Source: SB15 sp964639245 | Lineage (GTDB): Bacteria; Chloroflexota; Anaerolineae; Aggregatilineales; J027 | Length of the DNA: 23,518 bases | Assembly: GCA_964639245.1 (NCBI GenBank) | Contig: CAZXCU010000038.1 | Coordinates: 1 to 23,518, forward strand | Direction: 5' to 3' | Shown here: piece after piece, positions 7,883-15,783 of the stretch | Numbering within the stretch: position 1 is the stretch's first letter | How the letters are laid out: each line of letters opens with the position of its first letter | The notes under the pieces: model-generated | Told to the model about the DNA's origin: nothing | Database searches by the model: none | Seen by the model: the letters and a program-made list of their open reading frames with translations, nothing else | Translations under genes and position numbers: made by a program

Positions 7883-8539
7883 TCACTCGCTCCACACGTC
7901 GTGAAACGCATCCAGCACAATCAAAACGCCATAATTATCGCATACCGGGTCATTGATGTAATTCGGCAGCAGCGCATGGGGACGAAACCCCACTTTCATC
8001 TGTGCGGAAATAGTCGGGTCAACAATGTCGCCTGTTTGTAATTTGGTAAAATATTCATTCGCGCTCATCTGATGTTTCACTGCGCCATAGCCACTCATCA
8101 TCCCGCCTGCCACTTGCCCCTTGAGTCCCAATTTGCGAACAAGCGTTTGACGGGCAAAATATAAGCCCCGCGCAATCCCCATCTTGCGATAATCAGGATG
8201 TGTCCCCATATCCATGCCGTACAGCCATTCACCGTCCGGTTCGTGGGCGGTCATGTAGCCGCCTTGCAGCAAATCGGCAAAGGTATGGTCAAGGTGATCA
8301 AAATCAAAATGGAGACGAATCGCGCTGCATGTTCCCACGACTTTTTCTTCATACACCGCGCAAAATTGCCCTTCGGGGAACATCTGTAAATGGTGGATAT
8401 AGTGTTCTGCTTTGAAGCGTTCTTCTGGCGCAAGCGTCGGATACACAATCTCTTGCAACGCTTCTAACTGCCAGATGTGTTCTTCCGCGATATTTGTAAT
8501 CACTACACCCGATTTAAGTACACGATAATAAGGCAACAT
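7883..8539 (-). CDS. GNAT family N-acetyltransferase
   Basis: A 218-residue acetyltransferase, homologous along its length to the gene at 8658-9332. Shared stretches include FPEGQF, AHEP(D/H)GEWLYG, HPDYRKMGI (acetyl-CoA P-loop, with R/K-x-G-x-A/G) and DPT.S.QM..GFRP. This N-terminal form, with P.GQF and LYG..(V)HPDYR, is also found in bacterial GNAT/carbon-nitrogen-hydrolase fusions; here it stands alone. The substrate is unknown. The ATG is preceded by AGAGGAGA eight nucleotides upstream. It is the second gene of a tandem pair read right to left, with a palindromic element in the 118-nt gap. Confidence 0.82.
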   Translation of the reverse strand: MLPYYRVLKSGVVITNIAEEHIWQLEALQEIVYPTLAPEERFKAEHYIHHLQMFPEGQFCAVYEEKVVGTCSAIRLHFDFDHLDHTFADLLQGGYMTAHEPDGEWLYGMDMGTHPDYRKMGIARGLYFARQTLVRKLGLKGQVAGGMMSGYGAVKHQMSANEYFTKLQTGDIVDPTISAQMKVGFRPHALLPNYINDPVCDNYGVLIVLDAFHDVWSE

Positions 8540-8557
8540 TTTAAAACTCTCCTCTAA

Positions 8558-8648
8558 GGGCGGGGAAAAAATTCCCTGTCACCCATCCCTTAGTAAAATT
8601 CCCTCCCCGTTCAATGGGGAGGGGGAGGATGGGGTCTATTTCCCGCCC
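8558..8648. repeat. Nested palindromic (REP-like) element
   Basis: A 91-bp imperfect palindrome. Outer arms GGGCGGGGAAA (8558-8568) and TTTCCCGCCC (8639-8648), middle arms CCCATCC (8583-8589) and GGATGGG (8628-8634, with flexible registration), inner stem CCCTCCCC (8601-8608) and GGGGAGGG (8616-8623) with a 7-nt loop. It lies between two co-directional genes. It has the look of a dispersed extragenic palindrome, but I see only one copy in this window. Confidence 0.6.
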
Positions 8649-8657
8649 ATGCTTCCA

Positions 8658-9332
8658 TTAAGCTTGATAATCCGGGTTCATCCAGACCATATGCACGCCC
8701 GCATTGCCAGCGTCGTGTTCATCCAGATAATTTTCCACAATGCTCAAGGGACGGAAGCCCTTGTTCATTTGCATACTCACGGTAGGGTCACGGAATTCGC
8801 CGTAAATGACCTTGAGGCCATATTCCCGCACCGACATGAGATGCTTGAAGCGGTGATAGCCCATCAACATGCCGACCATATGAAAACCGCGTAAATTCAA
8901 ATGACGAATCATATCAAAACGGGCGCGGTAGAGTTCCCCGCCAATCCCCATTTTGCGGTAATCGGGATGCACGGTAAATTCACAGCCGTACAACCATTCG
9001 CCGTGGGGTTCATGGGCGCTGATGCTGATGTCGCCCAGTTGTTCAAGCCAAGGCAGCGCCGGTTCAAAGGGGGTGCGAGTGGTACGCATGGTACAGGCCA
9101 TGCCTACCGCAGTACCTTGGTAGGTCGCCACAAATTGCCCTTCGGGGAAACGCTGAATTTGCTTCAAAATGTCCTGTTCGCTCATGCACCCTTCCGGGGT
9201 ACTCACATGGGCTGGCACACCATAGGCAGCGCGAACCACCGCCGCCACCTGTGCCGCTTGGTCAGGACGGGTAGTGTTGACAACCACTTGGGCTGTATTT
9301 GTTTTATAGGTAGGTAGTGCTAAAGTAGCCAT
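8658..9332 (-). CDS. GNAT family N-acetyltransferase, paralogue of downstream gene
   Basis: A 224-residue acetyltransferase, the first of the tandem pair. It shows RFPEGQFVATY (about 59-69), AHEPHGEWLYG, VHPDYRKMGIGGELY (acetyl-CoA loop) and EFRDPTVSMQMNKGFRP, all matched in its neighbour. The ATG at 9332 has GGAGAGA about 11 nt upstream. On the minus strand TTGACA lies at 9401-9396, but no good -10 is spaced from it, so a promoter is only suspected. The two copies have diverged considerably, so the duplication is old or they were acquired together. Substrate unknown; a role like the acylating half of GNAT/nitrilase-type fusion proteins is conceivable. Confidence 0.82.
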   Translation of the reverse strand: MATLALPTYKTNTAQVVVNTTRPDQAAQVAAVVRAAYGVPAHVSTPEGCMSEQDILKQIQRFPEGQFVATYQGTAVGMACTMRTTRTPFEPALPWLEQLGDISISAHEPHGEWLYGCEFTVHPDYRKMGIGGELYRARFDMIRHLNLRGFHMVGMLMGYHRFKHLMSVREYGLKVIYGEFRDPTVSMQMNKGFRPLSIVENYLDEHDAGNAGVHMVWMNPDYQA

Positions 9333-9446
9333 GATTGACTCATTCTCTCCATGATATGCTTTTGAATTTCAGGTAAGCGAAAACGCCGACTTAGATGTCA
9401 AAAAGATAAGCAGACTGCTTGTGGAGGCTGAGGTCAGTCAGGCCGA

Positions 9447-9466
9447 TGCGTCAGCGAATTGACGCA
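9447..9466. promoter_or_regulatory. Perfect inverted repeat, possible operator
   Basis: TGCGTCA (9447-9453), GCGAAT spacer, TGACGCA (9460-9466). It lies about 115 nt upstream of the GNAT start at 9332 and could bind a dimeric regulator. No regulator gene is beside it, so the role is open. The rest of the 9333-9601 gap holds no clear gene. Confidence 0.3.
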
Positions 9467-9500
9467 AGTGGTATCTTGTCCTTTTTTCTGAAAGGGATTG

Positions 9501-9605
9501 GTGGATGAAAGTTTGGAAGATTTGTTTTGCTTCTACCGTAACCAACCAGAATGGGTAGAGGCGTGCTTCTGGTTTATGGGTAAACATGATAGCACTCTAG
9601 GCTAA
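9501..9605 (+). other. Short coding-like open frame (34 codons), doubtful
   Basis: A GTG-started frame with AAGGG about 4 nt upstream gives VDESLEDLFCFYRNQPEWVEA and on to KHDSTLG before TAA at 9603. The amino-acid pattern is protein-like but the upstream frame is broken by a stop close by, and the end overlaps the 3' end of the opposing AlkD gene by 4 nt. It may be a small protein, a gene remnant or chance. Confidence 0.2.
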
Positions 9606-10315
9606 GTTCCTTTTGGTAATTTTCTGGTAGCCTCACGGTATGTAAGGCTCGACATTTGTTGCTGATACTGCGTGACGAAATTATACACCACTTCTGGCTT
9701 TTTGGGAGCGAGTTCTCGCAAACTCCACCCGATGGCCTTACGAATGAAGAATTTTTCATCCTTCGACCAGTCTTTGCCTTCGTTAAAGTTCGGGACAACC
9801 ACCTGCTCATACAGGGTAAAATGGCCTTCCCCGCGCCGAAATTGGAGAATTTGCGCCAAAATCGCAGTACGTCTTACCCAAAAGTTAGCCGATTTTGCCC
9901 ATTGAGTCAAGATGTCCAGTGTACGCGGGTCGTTGTCAATCATCCGCCCCACCAGATGAATCGCCAGTTCGTCGCCATGCGCCCATGTGTCAAACCGATT
10001 CACCATCCGGTCTATCAAGGAGATGTGGTCAAACGTCATTTCCTTACCCCGTTGAATCAGCAGGCTTAACCCCATGACTTTTTCTTCGTGCCAATCGGAA
10101 TTCCATAAGGTTTCTGCCAGTTGAAAAACTTCGGCTAATGGCTCATTTTTATGGGCTTTGTACCACGCTTTAGAAATTTCCCGTAGCTTGGGCATCCCCG
10201 TCCCATAAAATTTCATCGTGCTGCGAAGATATTTTTTCTCCGATTCCGCCCGTTTGGGGTCGGATACCGCCGCGAACTGTGCTTTAAAAAAGTCAATTTC
10301 CTGTAGAATATCCAT
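9602..10315 (-). CDS. DNA alkylation repair protein, AlkD-like
   Basis: A 237-residue all-helical protein of the AlkD family (PF08713), which uses HEAT-like repeats to hold DNA and excise alkylated bases such as 3-methyladenine and 7-methylguanine without base flipping. Family features: RRTAILAQ, the FDTWAHGDELA segment (about 108-118) carrying Trp and Asp near the position of the B. cereus AlkD catalytic pair, and FIRKAIGWSLREL near the C-terminus. Length agrees with the family. The start at 10315 shares a 73-nt divergent region with the molybdoenzyme gene; I see no SOS box or Ada-type site there. Probably a lone repair gene acting in the cytoplasm. Confidence 0.88.
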   Translation of the reverse strand: MDILQEIDFFKAQFAAVSDPKRAESEKKYLRSTMKFYGTGMPKLREISKAWYKAHKNEPLAEVFQLAETLWNSDWHEEKVMGLSLLIQRGKEMTFDHISLIDRMVNRFDTWAHGDELAIHLVGRMIDNDPRTLDILTQWAKSANFWVRRTAILAQILQFRRGEGHFTLYEQVVVPNFNEGKDWSKDEKFFIRKAIGWSLRELAPKKPEVVYNFVTQYQQQMSSLTYREATRKLPKGT

Positions 10316-10388
10316 CTCAAGTTACCGATTCGTAATTTTTTCTCTATAGTCTATATGGATTATTTTGAACATTCTAACAGAGGACTCT

Positions 10389-11990
10389 ATGCGAACACGA
10401 ATCGGGGCATGGCTGGGGGCGCTCACCAGCGCGGTTTTTCTGGCGGTCAATTATGGGGTGTTTTTGCTGCTGGATGTACCGATGCTGGCCTTTGTTTTTT
10501 TTGATTGGCTGGCGCGAACCCTGCCCGGCAATCTTGTCACCTTTGGCATTGACCGCCTGATTGATGTCGTCCAGATTTTGAATCTTGCCTCCACAGACCG
10601 CACGGCCAAATTTCTTGAGCGCCTCATGGGACTCCTTTTTATCCTGTTGCTTGGCACAGCCCTCGGCGCGATTTACGGAAAAATCACATGGATAAACACC
10701 CGTCCGCGTGGCGCAATTGCCGCCCTGCTTCCGCTCAGTTTGACCTTGATTCTGGTCGCATGGGCCGACTGGGGCGATGAATCTCCGATTTTATCGATTG
10801 TCTACTTTACCCTTGCGTGGGCAGCATGGGGTGCATGGCTGATTCACACGCTGAATCGTGCGGAATCTTTAGGCACACAGGGCAGCGGTTATCAAACGGA
10901 TGCCGATGGACGCATTACGATCACCGGGTCGATTATCACCCGCCGGATGTTCCTCTCGCAAATGACCACCCGCATGATAGGCGCGTCTATTTTTATCGGG
11001 GCGGGCGGCTATGCGTTACGCGGTTTGCTGGCGAGTAATCCCTTGGCGGGCAAAAAATTAGCCAATCCGGGGACAGCCCTCATTTTACGCGGCAGCATGG
11101 AGGATAATTTTCAACTTGCCGCCGGCACACGCCCCGAAATCACCCCCAACAGCGAATTCTACACGATTGACATTAACCTTTTTCCCCCGAATGTTGAGGC
11201 CGAAACATGGCAACTCAAAGTCAAAGGGCTGGTGCAAAATCCCCTCACCTTCACCTATGAAGAAATTAAGGCGGTGGAAGCAGTTGCCCAATATGCCACG
11301 CTTGCCTGTATTTCCAATCCGGTTGGCGGCGATTTAATCGGCAATACGCTCTGGACAGGTGTTCGACTCAAGACGATTCTTGAGCGTGCGGGGGTGCTAC
11401 CCGAAGCAAACGAGGTGCGGTTTCAAAGCGCCGATGGCTATTTTGAGGTTTTGCCGCTTTTGGATGCCCTGCTGGATGAAACGCTCCTCTGTTACGGCAT
11501 GAATGGTGAAACATTGCAAATTAAACATGGCTTTCCCCTGCGGTTGTATACGCCGGGACGCTTTGGCATGAAAAACCCCAAATGGATTGAAACCATTGAA
11601 CTCATTCGCGGGGAAGAAAAAGGCGGTTATTGGCACCGACGCGGCTGGAGTAGAGAAGCCTATTTCAAAATGATAACGATTATTGACCCGGTTGAATCAA
11701 AGGTGCAGGACGGCAAATTGATGGTGGGTGGGATTGCCTTTAGCGGCGACAAGGGCATTTCTAAGGTCGAAGTGCAGGTGGATGGTGGCGATTGGATTGA
11801 AGCAGAACTGCGCGAGCCGCTTTCGCCCCTCACATGGGTGCAGTGGCGTGCCGAAGTTCCCTATCCTGATGATGGCGCAGACCACCGCCTAACCGCCCGC
11901 AGTTACGATTCAAGCGGCACTCCCCAGATTGAACGTGAAGCGGGTACTCGCCCTTCCGGCGCAACGGGTTATCATCAGGTGGAAGTATAA
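10389..11990 (+). CDS. Membrane-anchored molybdopterin-dependent oxidoreductase (sulfite oxidase family)
   Basis: A 533-residue protein. Residues 1-155 hold about four membrane segments (near 11-38, 81-99, 108-126 and 134-153). They are followed by TRRMFLS (184-190) and a hydrophobic stretch 197-214, a strong Tat-type signal. The remaining residues form the sulfite-oxidase-type molybdenum cofactor domain, with the ligand candidate C307 in TLACISNPVGGDLIGN, and a C-terminal dimerisation-like beta domain (from about 420) as in sulfite oxidases and nitrate reductases. It probably transfers electrons from a substrate outside the membrane; the substrate is not determined. ATG 10389 is chosen because AGAGGA (10379-10384) precedes it; an earlier in-frame ATG at 10365 lacks this. 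No heme or partner gene is adjacent. Confidence 0.85.
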   Translation: MRTRIGAWLGALTSAVFLAVNYGVFLLLDVPMLAFVFFDWLARTLPGNLVTFGIDRLIDVVQILNLASTDRTAKFLERLMGLLFILLLGTALGAIYGKITWINTRPRGAIAALLPLSLTLILVAWADWGDESPILSIVYFTLAWAAWGAWLIHTLNRAESLGTQGSGYQTDADGRITITGSIITRRMFLSQMTTRMIGASIFIGAGGYALRGLLASNPLAGKKLANPGTALILRGSMEDNFQLAAGTRPEITPNSEFYTIDINLFPPNVEAETWQLKVKGLVQNPLTFTYEEIKAVEAVAQYATLACISNPVGGDLIGNTLWTGVRLKTILERAGVLPEANEVRFQSADGYFEVLPLLDALLDETLLCYGMNGETLQIKHGFPLRLYTPGRFGMKNPKWIETIELIRGEEKGGYWHRRGWSREAYFKMITIIDPVESKVQDGKLMVGGIAFSGDKGISKVEVQVDGGDWIEAELREPLSPLTWVQWRAEVPYPDDGADHRLTARSYDSSGTPQIEREAGTRPSGATGYHQVEV

Positions 11991-12000
11991 TCCTTCCACC
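11978..12000. terminator. Hairpin between convergent genes
   Basis: A perfect 8-bp stem GGTGGAAG (11978-11985) with CTTCCACC (11993-12000) and a 7-nt loop that contains the molybdoenzyme stop codon. No T tract follows on either strand, so it may stabilise the transcript ends or only slow polymerase. Confidence 0.35.
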
Positions 12001-12009
12001 CGAGAACAC

Positions 12010-13977
12010 TTACATACTTTCGCTTTTAGCGGCTTGTTGCTCAAACCATTCAATTTTCTTTTGGAATTTGTTGTATTTCTCAAGTGTCTCTTTAAGGCGT
12101 AAAACCATCTCATTTTCGCCTGTATACAAGACTTTAATATATTCTCTTGCGCGGGTGAGCGCAACATACATTAGCTTAACCTCGTCTGTGTTTTGTTCTA
12201 CTGTATTAAATGCCTCTGCATTTAAAACGATAACCACGGGGGCATCTAATCCTTTGGCAGAATGAACGGTTGAAATTTTTACGCTGTCCTCTGTCCAATT
12301 GAATTTGGCTTTCGATTCGTTATCTTCACTGATCCATTCGTAGGAGATGTTATTTTTTTCAAGTTCCTTTATCAACTTTTCTACAATTCTAAATCCATCA
12401 GCCAAAACTTTTCGGCGATACAATACCAACACATTTCTTGGCGAGTATTCGGATGCAATTTCAGAGATGGTTCGCACTGCTTCTTTGATTTGGTCTCGCT
12501 GAGTAGCGCATTCAATCAGTTGTGGGTCATGACCGGGTTTTGGTGAAAATTCTATTTTTGCGTTATCTGTGCCGTCCTCATCTTCGTTATCTGCACCAAT
12601 ATTTCCATAGAACATACCCGCAAATGCCCACGTCCTGACTGAATTTCTATATACTTTGCGAAGCACCTTTGAACGTCCTTGCATAGGAATACCTAAACTA
12701 GACCAAGTAACTTTTGCTTCTCGAAAACTAATTACTCCACGATTGGGAATAATCTGTTGAGCATAATCACCTGCTGCGATGAAGTTCTTCTCTTGAGGCT
12801 TGTCTCCCTTAAGAAATTTGTGGAATAACATGTAAATCCATTCGGGCTGGAAATCTTGCACTTCATCTATGTAAACTGTACTATATCTGTCTTCTTCTGA
12901 GATTTGAACCAGATTAAGTTGTTGAGTAACAGCATGTTCAAAGTTCTCAATAATTGTGGAAGGCAAAGCATGTTTGCCCTTATATTTATAAATGATATTT
13001 CGCGCCCAAGACATGAAATGGACAATTTCTACAGTCGATGTGTCTTGAAGTGGAATATTAATATTGTTAAAGGCTTGGCGCATATAATTGGCGAGACTAA
13101 TGTTCCAGCACACAACTAAGATACGCTGTTTTTGCTCTAAATGCTCGTTATTTGATGCTAACAACCGCGCTTTAATCAACATGATGAGTGTTTTGCCTGT
13201 ACCAGCAATACCACGCATCAAACGCGGCCCTTCTCCAAGTGTTTTTGCGATTAATTCTTGCTCAACATCAATCGCAAATGTTCCACTTGGAAGGGCTTCA
13301 TTTTCATCGGTGACAACAATTACACTGTCGTCTTCTTCTGGAATCAATCCATCTTTGTTCGCATCAGTAGGAAGCATAATATCGTCTCGAAGCGTGTTTC
13401 TTACGACAGTTCTCTGACGAGAGGTGATAGGTCTTTCAAGTGAGGGAATAAGTTCGTTGAGGCGTGTGGAAAAAGCATTGGCATCTTTGACATTTTCTTG
13501 GAATAGAACGTGATCGGGGTCTATAACCTTATGCAATTCCATTTCATAAAAATCATTGCTTGGGATATTGGGAAACGCCACAAGATAATTTACAGGCATG
13601 GTCAGTTGGTACTTTTCATTCACAAATTCAGAAATAAGGGACAATCTTTCTTTTGCCCCCGCAAGGTAAATTTGGCATTTATGTTGTGGATTTTGAACTG
13701 TAACTGGACGGGGTGTGCTGCTCATCTGAATTCTAAATTCTTTAGGCGATGCCTTTTTAATTGCGTTTTTATCCCAGTCTTTTACCTCAACAACATATAC
13801 TCCCTTGTGAGCATCTAAAACCATGAAATCTGGGCGGTAGTTTAACTCCTGCAATACCAGTTCATACCAAACAATACAGTTTTCAGGTAATTTTTCCAGC
13901 AAACTAAATACCTTTCTTTCGCCTGCTGTTGAAGTTCTCGCTTGATCATGAAGGGATGGAGGGATGCAGATAGCCAT
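12010..13977 (-). CDS. NERD nuclease-UvrD-like helicase fusion
   Basis: A 655-residue protein. Residues 10-110 form a NERD domain: GE at 19-20, D50 and E64-x-K66 in VVEVKDW make a PD-(D/E)xK-type site. Residues 235-620 form a superfamily 1A (UvrD/Rep-like) helicase: Walker A GIAGTGKT (256-263), Walker B YIDEVQD (369-375), motif III AAGDYAQQI (401-409), motif IV RKVYRNS (440-446), motif V STVHSAKGLDAP (569-580) and motif VI YVALTRAREY (604-613). It would unwind and cut DNA in the cytoplasm. The ATG has AGGAGTT just upstream. The gene is AT-rich and stands alone between convergent and divergent neighbours, in keeping with acquisition. Solitary NERD-helicases are suspected of anti-phage or plasmid-restriction roles; repair is the alternative. 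Confidence 0.88.
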   Translation of the reverse strand: MAICIPPSLHDQARTSTAGERKVFSLLEKLPENCIVWYELVLQELNYRPDFMVLDAHKGVYVVEVKDWDKNAIKKASPKEFRIQMSSTPRPVTVQNPQHKCQIYLAGAKERLSLISEFVNEKYQLTMPVNYLVAFPNIPSNDFYEMELHKVIDPDHVLFQENVKDANAFSTRLNELIPSLERPITSRQRTVVRNTLRDDIMLPTDANKDGLIPEEDDSVIVVTDENEALPSGTFAIDVEQELIAKTLGEGPRLMRGIAGTGKTLIMLIKARLLASNNEHLEQKQRILVVCWNISLANYMRQAFNNINIPLQDTSTVEIVHFMSWARNIIYKYKGKHALPSTIIENFEHAVTQQLNLVQISEEDRYSTVYIDEVQDFQPEWIYMLFHKFLKGDKPQEKNFIAAGDYAQQIIPNRGVISFREAKVTWSSLGIPMQGRSKVLRKVYRNSVRTWAFAGMFYGNIGADNEDEDGTDNAKIEFSPKPGHDPQLIECATQRDQIKEAVRTISEIASEYSPRNVLVLYRRKVLADGFRIVEKLIKELEKNNISYEWISEDNESKAKFNWTEDSVKISTVHSAKGLDAPVVIVLNAEAFNTVEQNTDEVKLMYVALTRAREYIKVLYTGENEMVLRLKETLEKYNKFQKKIEWFEQQAAKSESM

Positions 13978-14128
13978 GTTTAACTCCTAATAGATAAAGA
14001 CAATATCATTATAAATATGAGCTGTAATTATATAAAGGGATTTGGCCTGAATTATTTGTGAATTATAGTGCTATCTTACTCTTTCATCATGAATGATTTT
14101 TGCAATAAGGGGCAGCCCCAAGAAACAC

Positions 14129-14203
14129 CATCCGTTTTTGCAGATTGCAATGGGTTCTGCTAGCGAATTAGAATATCCAAACGGACTTGAAGTAAAACGG
14201 ATG
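14129..14203. repeat. 10-bp inverted repeat upstream of methyltransferase
   Basis: CATCCGTTTT (14129-14138) and AAAACGGATG (14194-14203) are perfect inverted copies 55 nt apart, with a third partial copy AAACGGA at 14179-14185. They lie just before the methyltransferase start in an otherwise gene-free 246-nt stretch (13978-14223). A long-range stem or a paired regulator site are both possible. Confidence 0.4.
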
Positions 14204-14223
14204 CTCAACACGAAGGGCTAAAC

Positions 14224-14835
14224 ATGGTTGATAAATCGTGGCAAATGGCAGGTGGGCCGGGACACTGGCTCTATGAATTTTATGATTGGTTACGCCGCCG
14301 ACTGAATCGCCAAATTGTGGCACGCTTGGCACAGCAGGCGATGACCCAACCCGGCATTGTGATTGAGGCGGGCAGCGGAACAGGCTTTGCTACAAATTTA
14401 TTCACCGAAGAAAAAAATATCCAACTCAGTATCGCCGCAGATTATGACTACGAAGCGCTGCACGAAGGCCGCAAAATCAATCCAACCCTGCCTGCGGTGG
14501 TGGCTGATATTCACCGCCTGCCGTTTAAAAAGGGCAGTATTCGCCTTATCTGGAACAGCAGCACGATTGAACATCTACCCGACCAGCACAAGGCCGTTTT
14601 AGAAATGGTGCGCTTGATTCCATCCGGTGGCTTTATTTTTGTGGGTGTTCCCTATAAATACGGCCCCCTGTTTTTCCAGCGCTGGATTCCCAATACCGGA
14701 GTCGGTGTCTGGCTAGGAACGGTGTATAACCGGGCTGAGGTGGAAACATGGCTGCGCGAGGCTGGCTGCGAACCGATGGACAGTTGGCGCTATTTTTTCT
14801 GGTTTTTCATTGGCGTGATGGCACAAAAAAAATAA
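14224..14835 (+). CDS. Class I SAM-dependent methyltransferase
   Basis: A 203-residue Methyltransf_11-type protein. SAM-binding motif I is IEAGSGTGFA (47-56), followed by a motif II acid in IAADYD, VVADIHRLPFKKGS near 95-108 and the STIEHLPD motif typical of this family (about 115-122). The acceptor is unknown; these enzymes act on small molecules, lipids or quinones. GAAGGG six nucleotides before the ATG supports the start. The C-terminus is aromatic and hydrophobic (WRYFFWFFIGVMAQ), which could touch the membrane or pack in the core. It is followed by a weak hairpin. Confidence 0.85.
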   Translation: MVDKSWQMAGGPGHWLYEFYDWLRRRLNRQIVARLAQQAMTQPGIVIEAGSGTGFATNLFTEEKNIQLSIAADYDYEALHEGRKINPTLPAVVADIHRLPFKKGSIRLIWNSSTIEHLPDQHKAVLEMVRLIPSGGFIFVGVPYKYGPLFFQRWIPNTGVGVWLGTVYNRAEVETWLREAGCEPMDSWRYFFWFFIGVMAQKK

Positions 14836-14843
14836 TACCCACA

Positions 14844-14880
14844 CAAACCCTGCTTCTTATTCATAGACGGGTTGTTTTTT
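14844..14880 (+). terminator. Weak terminator candidate
   Basis: CAAACCC (14844-14850) can pair with GGGTTG (14869-14874), followed by TTTTTT. The loop is long and the stem is only 5-6 bp, so this is uncertain. Confidence 0.3.
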
Positions 14881-14991
14881 GCGCTTTTACCCCAAAAACA
14901 ACCGGACATCGTTGAAATTTATAACCAATTTTCATCATCGAAAAGCCTGCTTCGATATATACTCAAGCCAAAATATGAAGAACTGAGAATC

Positions 14992-15783
14992 ATGAAACGG
15001 CGGGTTGTTCGTGTGGGGAAGGGGCGGGTTGTGCCAACCGTGGAGGTTGAGGCATCTGCCACCAATTTAGACGGGCTGGCGCAACAGTTAAATTTGCCGT
15101 CGGTACAGGGAGCAGTGGCAATGGTCGGTGGGGCTGCCGTCTTTGATGAACGAAAATATAAGCCTATTCGTGAACGGGTGACGCGCTTTTGTGCGGAACT
15201 GACGGTGCTGGCGATTGAATTTCGCCTGGCAATTGTGGACGGGGGAACACAATCCGGGGTGATACGTTTGATGGGAGAAGCCTATCAACGTCACCATGCC
15301 GATTTTCCTTTGGTGGGGGTTGTCCCGAAACATCAGGTACTCTGGCGAGACTATCTGATTCCGAAATGGCTGCGGCATTTGTTGGGGTTGCTGGATGAAT
15401 CGCGCTCCGAAAAAACCGCCTTAGAGCCAAACCACAGCGCGTTTGTGCTGGTCAATGTGACAGAATGGGGCGGCGAAGTGGAAATTTTAGCCTCCCTTCC
15501 CCATCATCTGGGCGGAAACCGGGTGCTGGAAATTCTGGTGAACGGTGGGGAAATCAGCAAGCGGGATGTGACCGCGTTTTTGAATCGTGGCGGGCAATTG
15601 CTGGTTTTGGAAGGCACAGGGCGCTTGGCGGATGCAATCGCCGAGGCCATACGGCGCGGGACGTGTGAGGACGCGCAGATTCAAGCCATCATCAATACCG
15701 GGCGGGTGCATGTTTTTTCGGTGGAAGAATCGCCGGCGGCGTTTGATCTTTTTATCCGACAGTTGTTAGGACTTTCCGTCTAA
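14992..15783 (+). CDS. SLOG-type (LSDAT_prok) protein
   Basis: A 263-residue Rossmannoid protein. AVAMVGGAAVFD (about 41-52), AIVDGGTQSGV (80-90) and GGQLLVLEGTGRLADAIAEA (about 200-219) fit the SLOG superfamily, close to the prokaryotic SLOG-in-TRPM group; the central NHSAFVLV...WGGEVEILA block agrees. SLOG proteins bind nucleotide-derived ligands, and comparative genomics has linked some of them to conflict systems, but others are housekeeping. I chose ATG 14992 because the reading frame upstream begins only at a TTG without a ribosome binding site and has no recognisable sequence. A good Shine-Dalgarno is not visible at either place. Cytoplasmic; no effector gene is adjacent. Confidence 0.7.
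   Translation: MKRRVVRVGKGRVVPTVEVEASATNLDGLAQQLNLPSVQGAVAMVGGAAVFDERKYKPIRERVTRFCAELTVLAIEFRLAIVDGGTQSGVIRLMGEAYQRHHADFPLVGVVPKHQVLWRDYLIPKWLRHLLGLLDESRSEKTALEPNHSAFVLVNVTEWGGEVEILASLPHHLGGNRVLEILVNGGEISKRDVTAFLNRGGQLLVLEGTGRLADAIAEAIRRGTCEDAQIQAIINTGRVHVFSVEESPAAFDLFIRQLLGLSV

Noticed and set aside
9396..9401. TTGACA as a GNAT promoter -35 (minus strand)
   Set aside because: The hexamer is perfect, but no convincing -10 is found 16-19 nt away.
14089..14163. 24-codon frame MNDFCNKGQPQE... before the methyltransferase
   Set aside because: Short, no ribosome binding site, no recognisable sequence, and it overlaps the inverted repeat. Probably chance.
14872..14991. TTG-started 40-residue extension of the SLOG protein
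   Set aside because: No ribosome binding site, and the sequence has no match to the fold; it overlaps the weak terminator of the methyltransferase.
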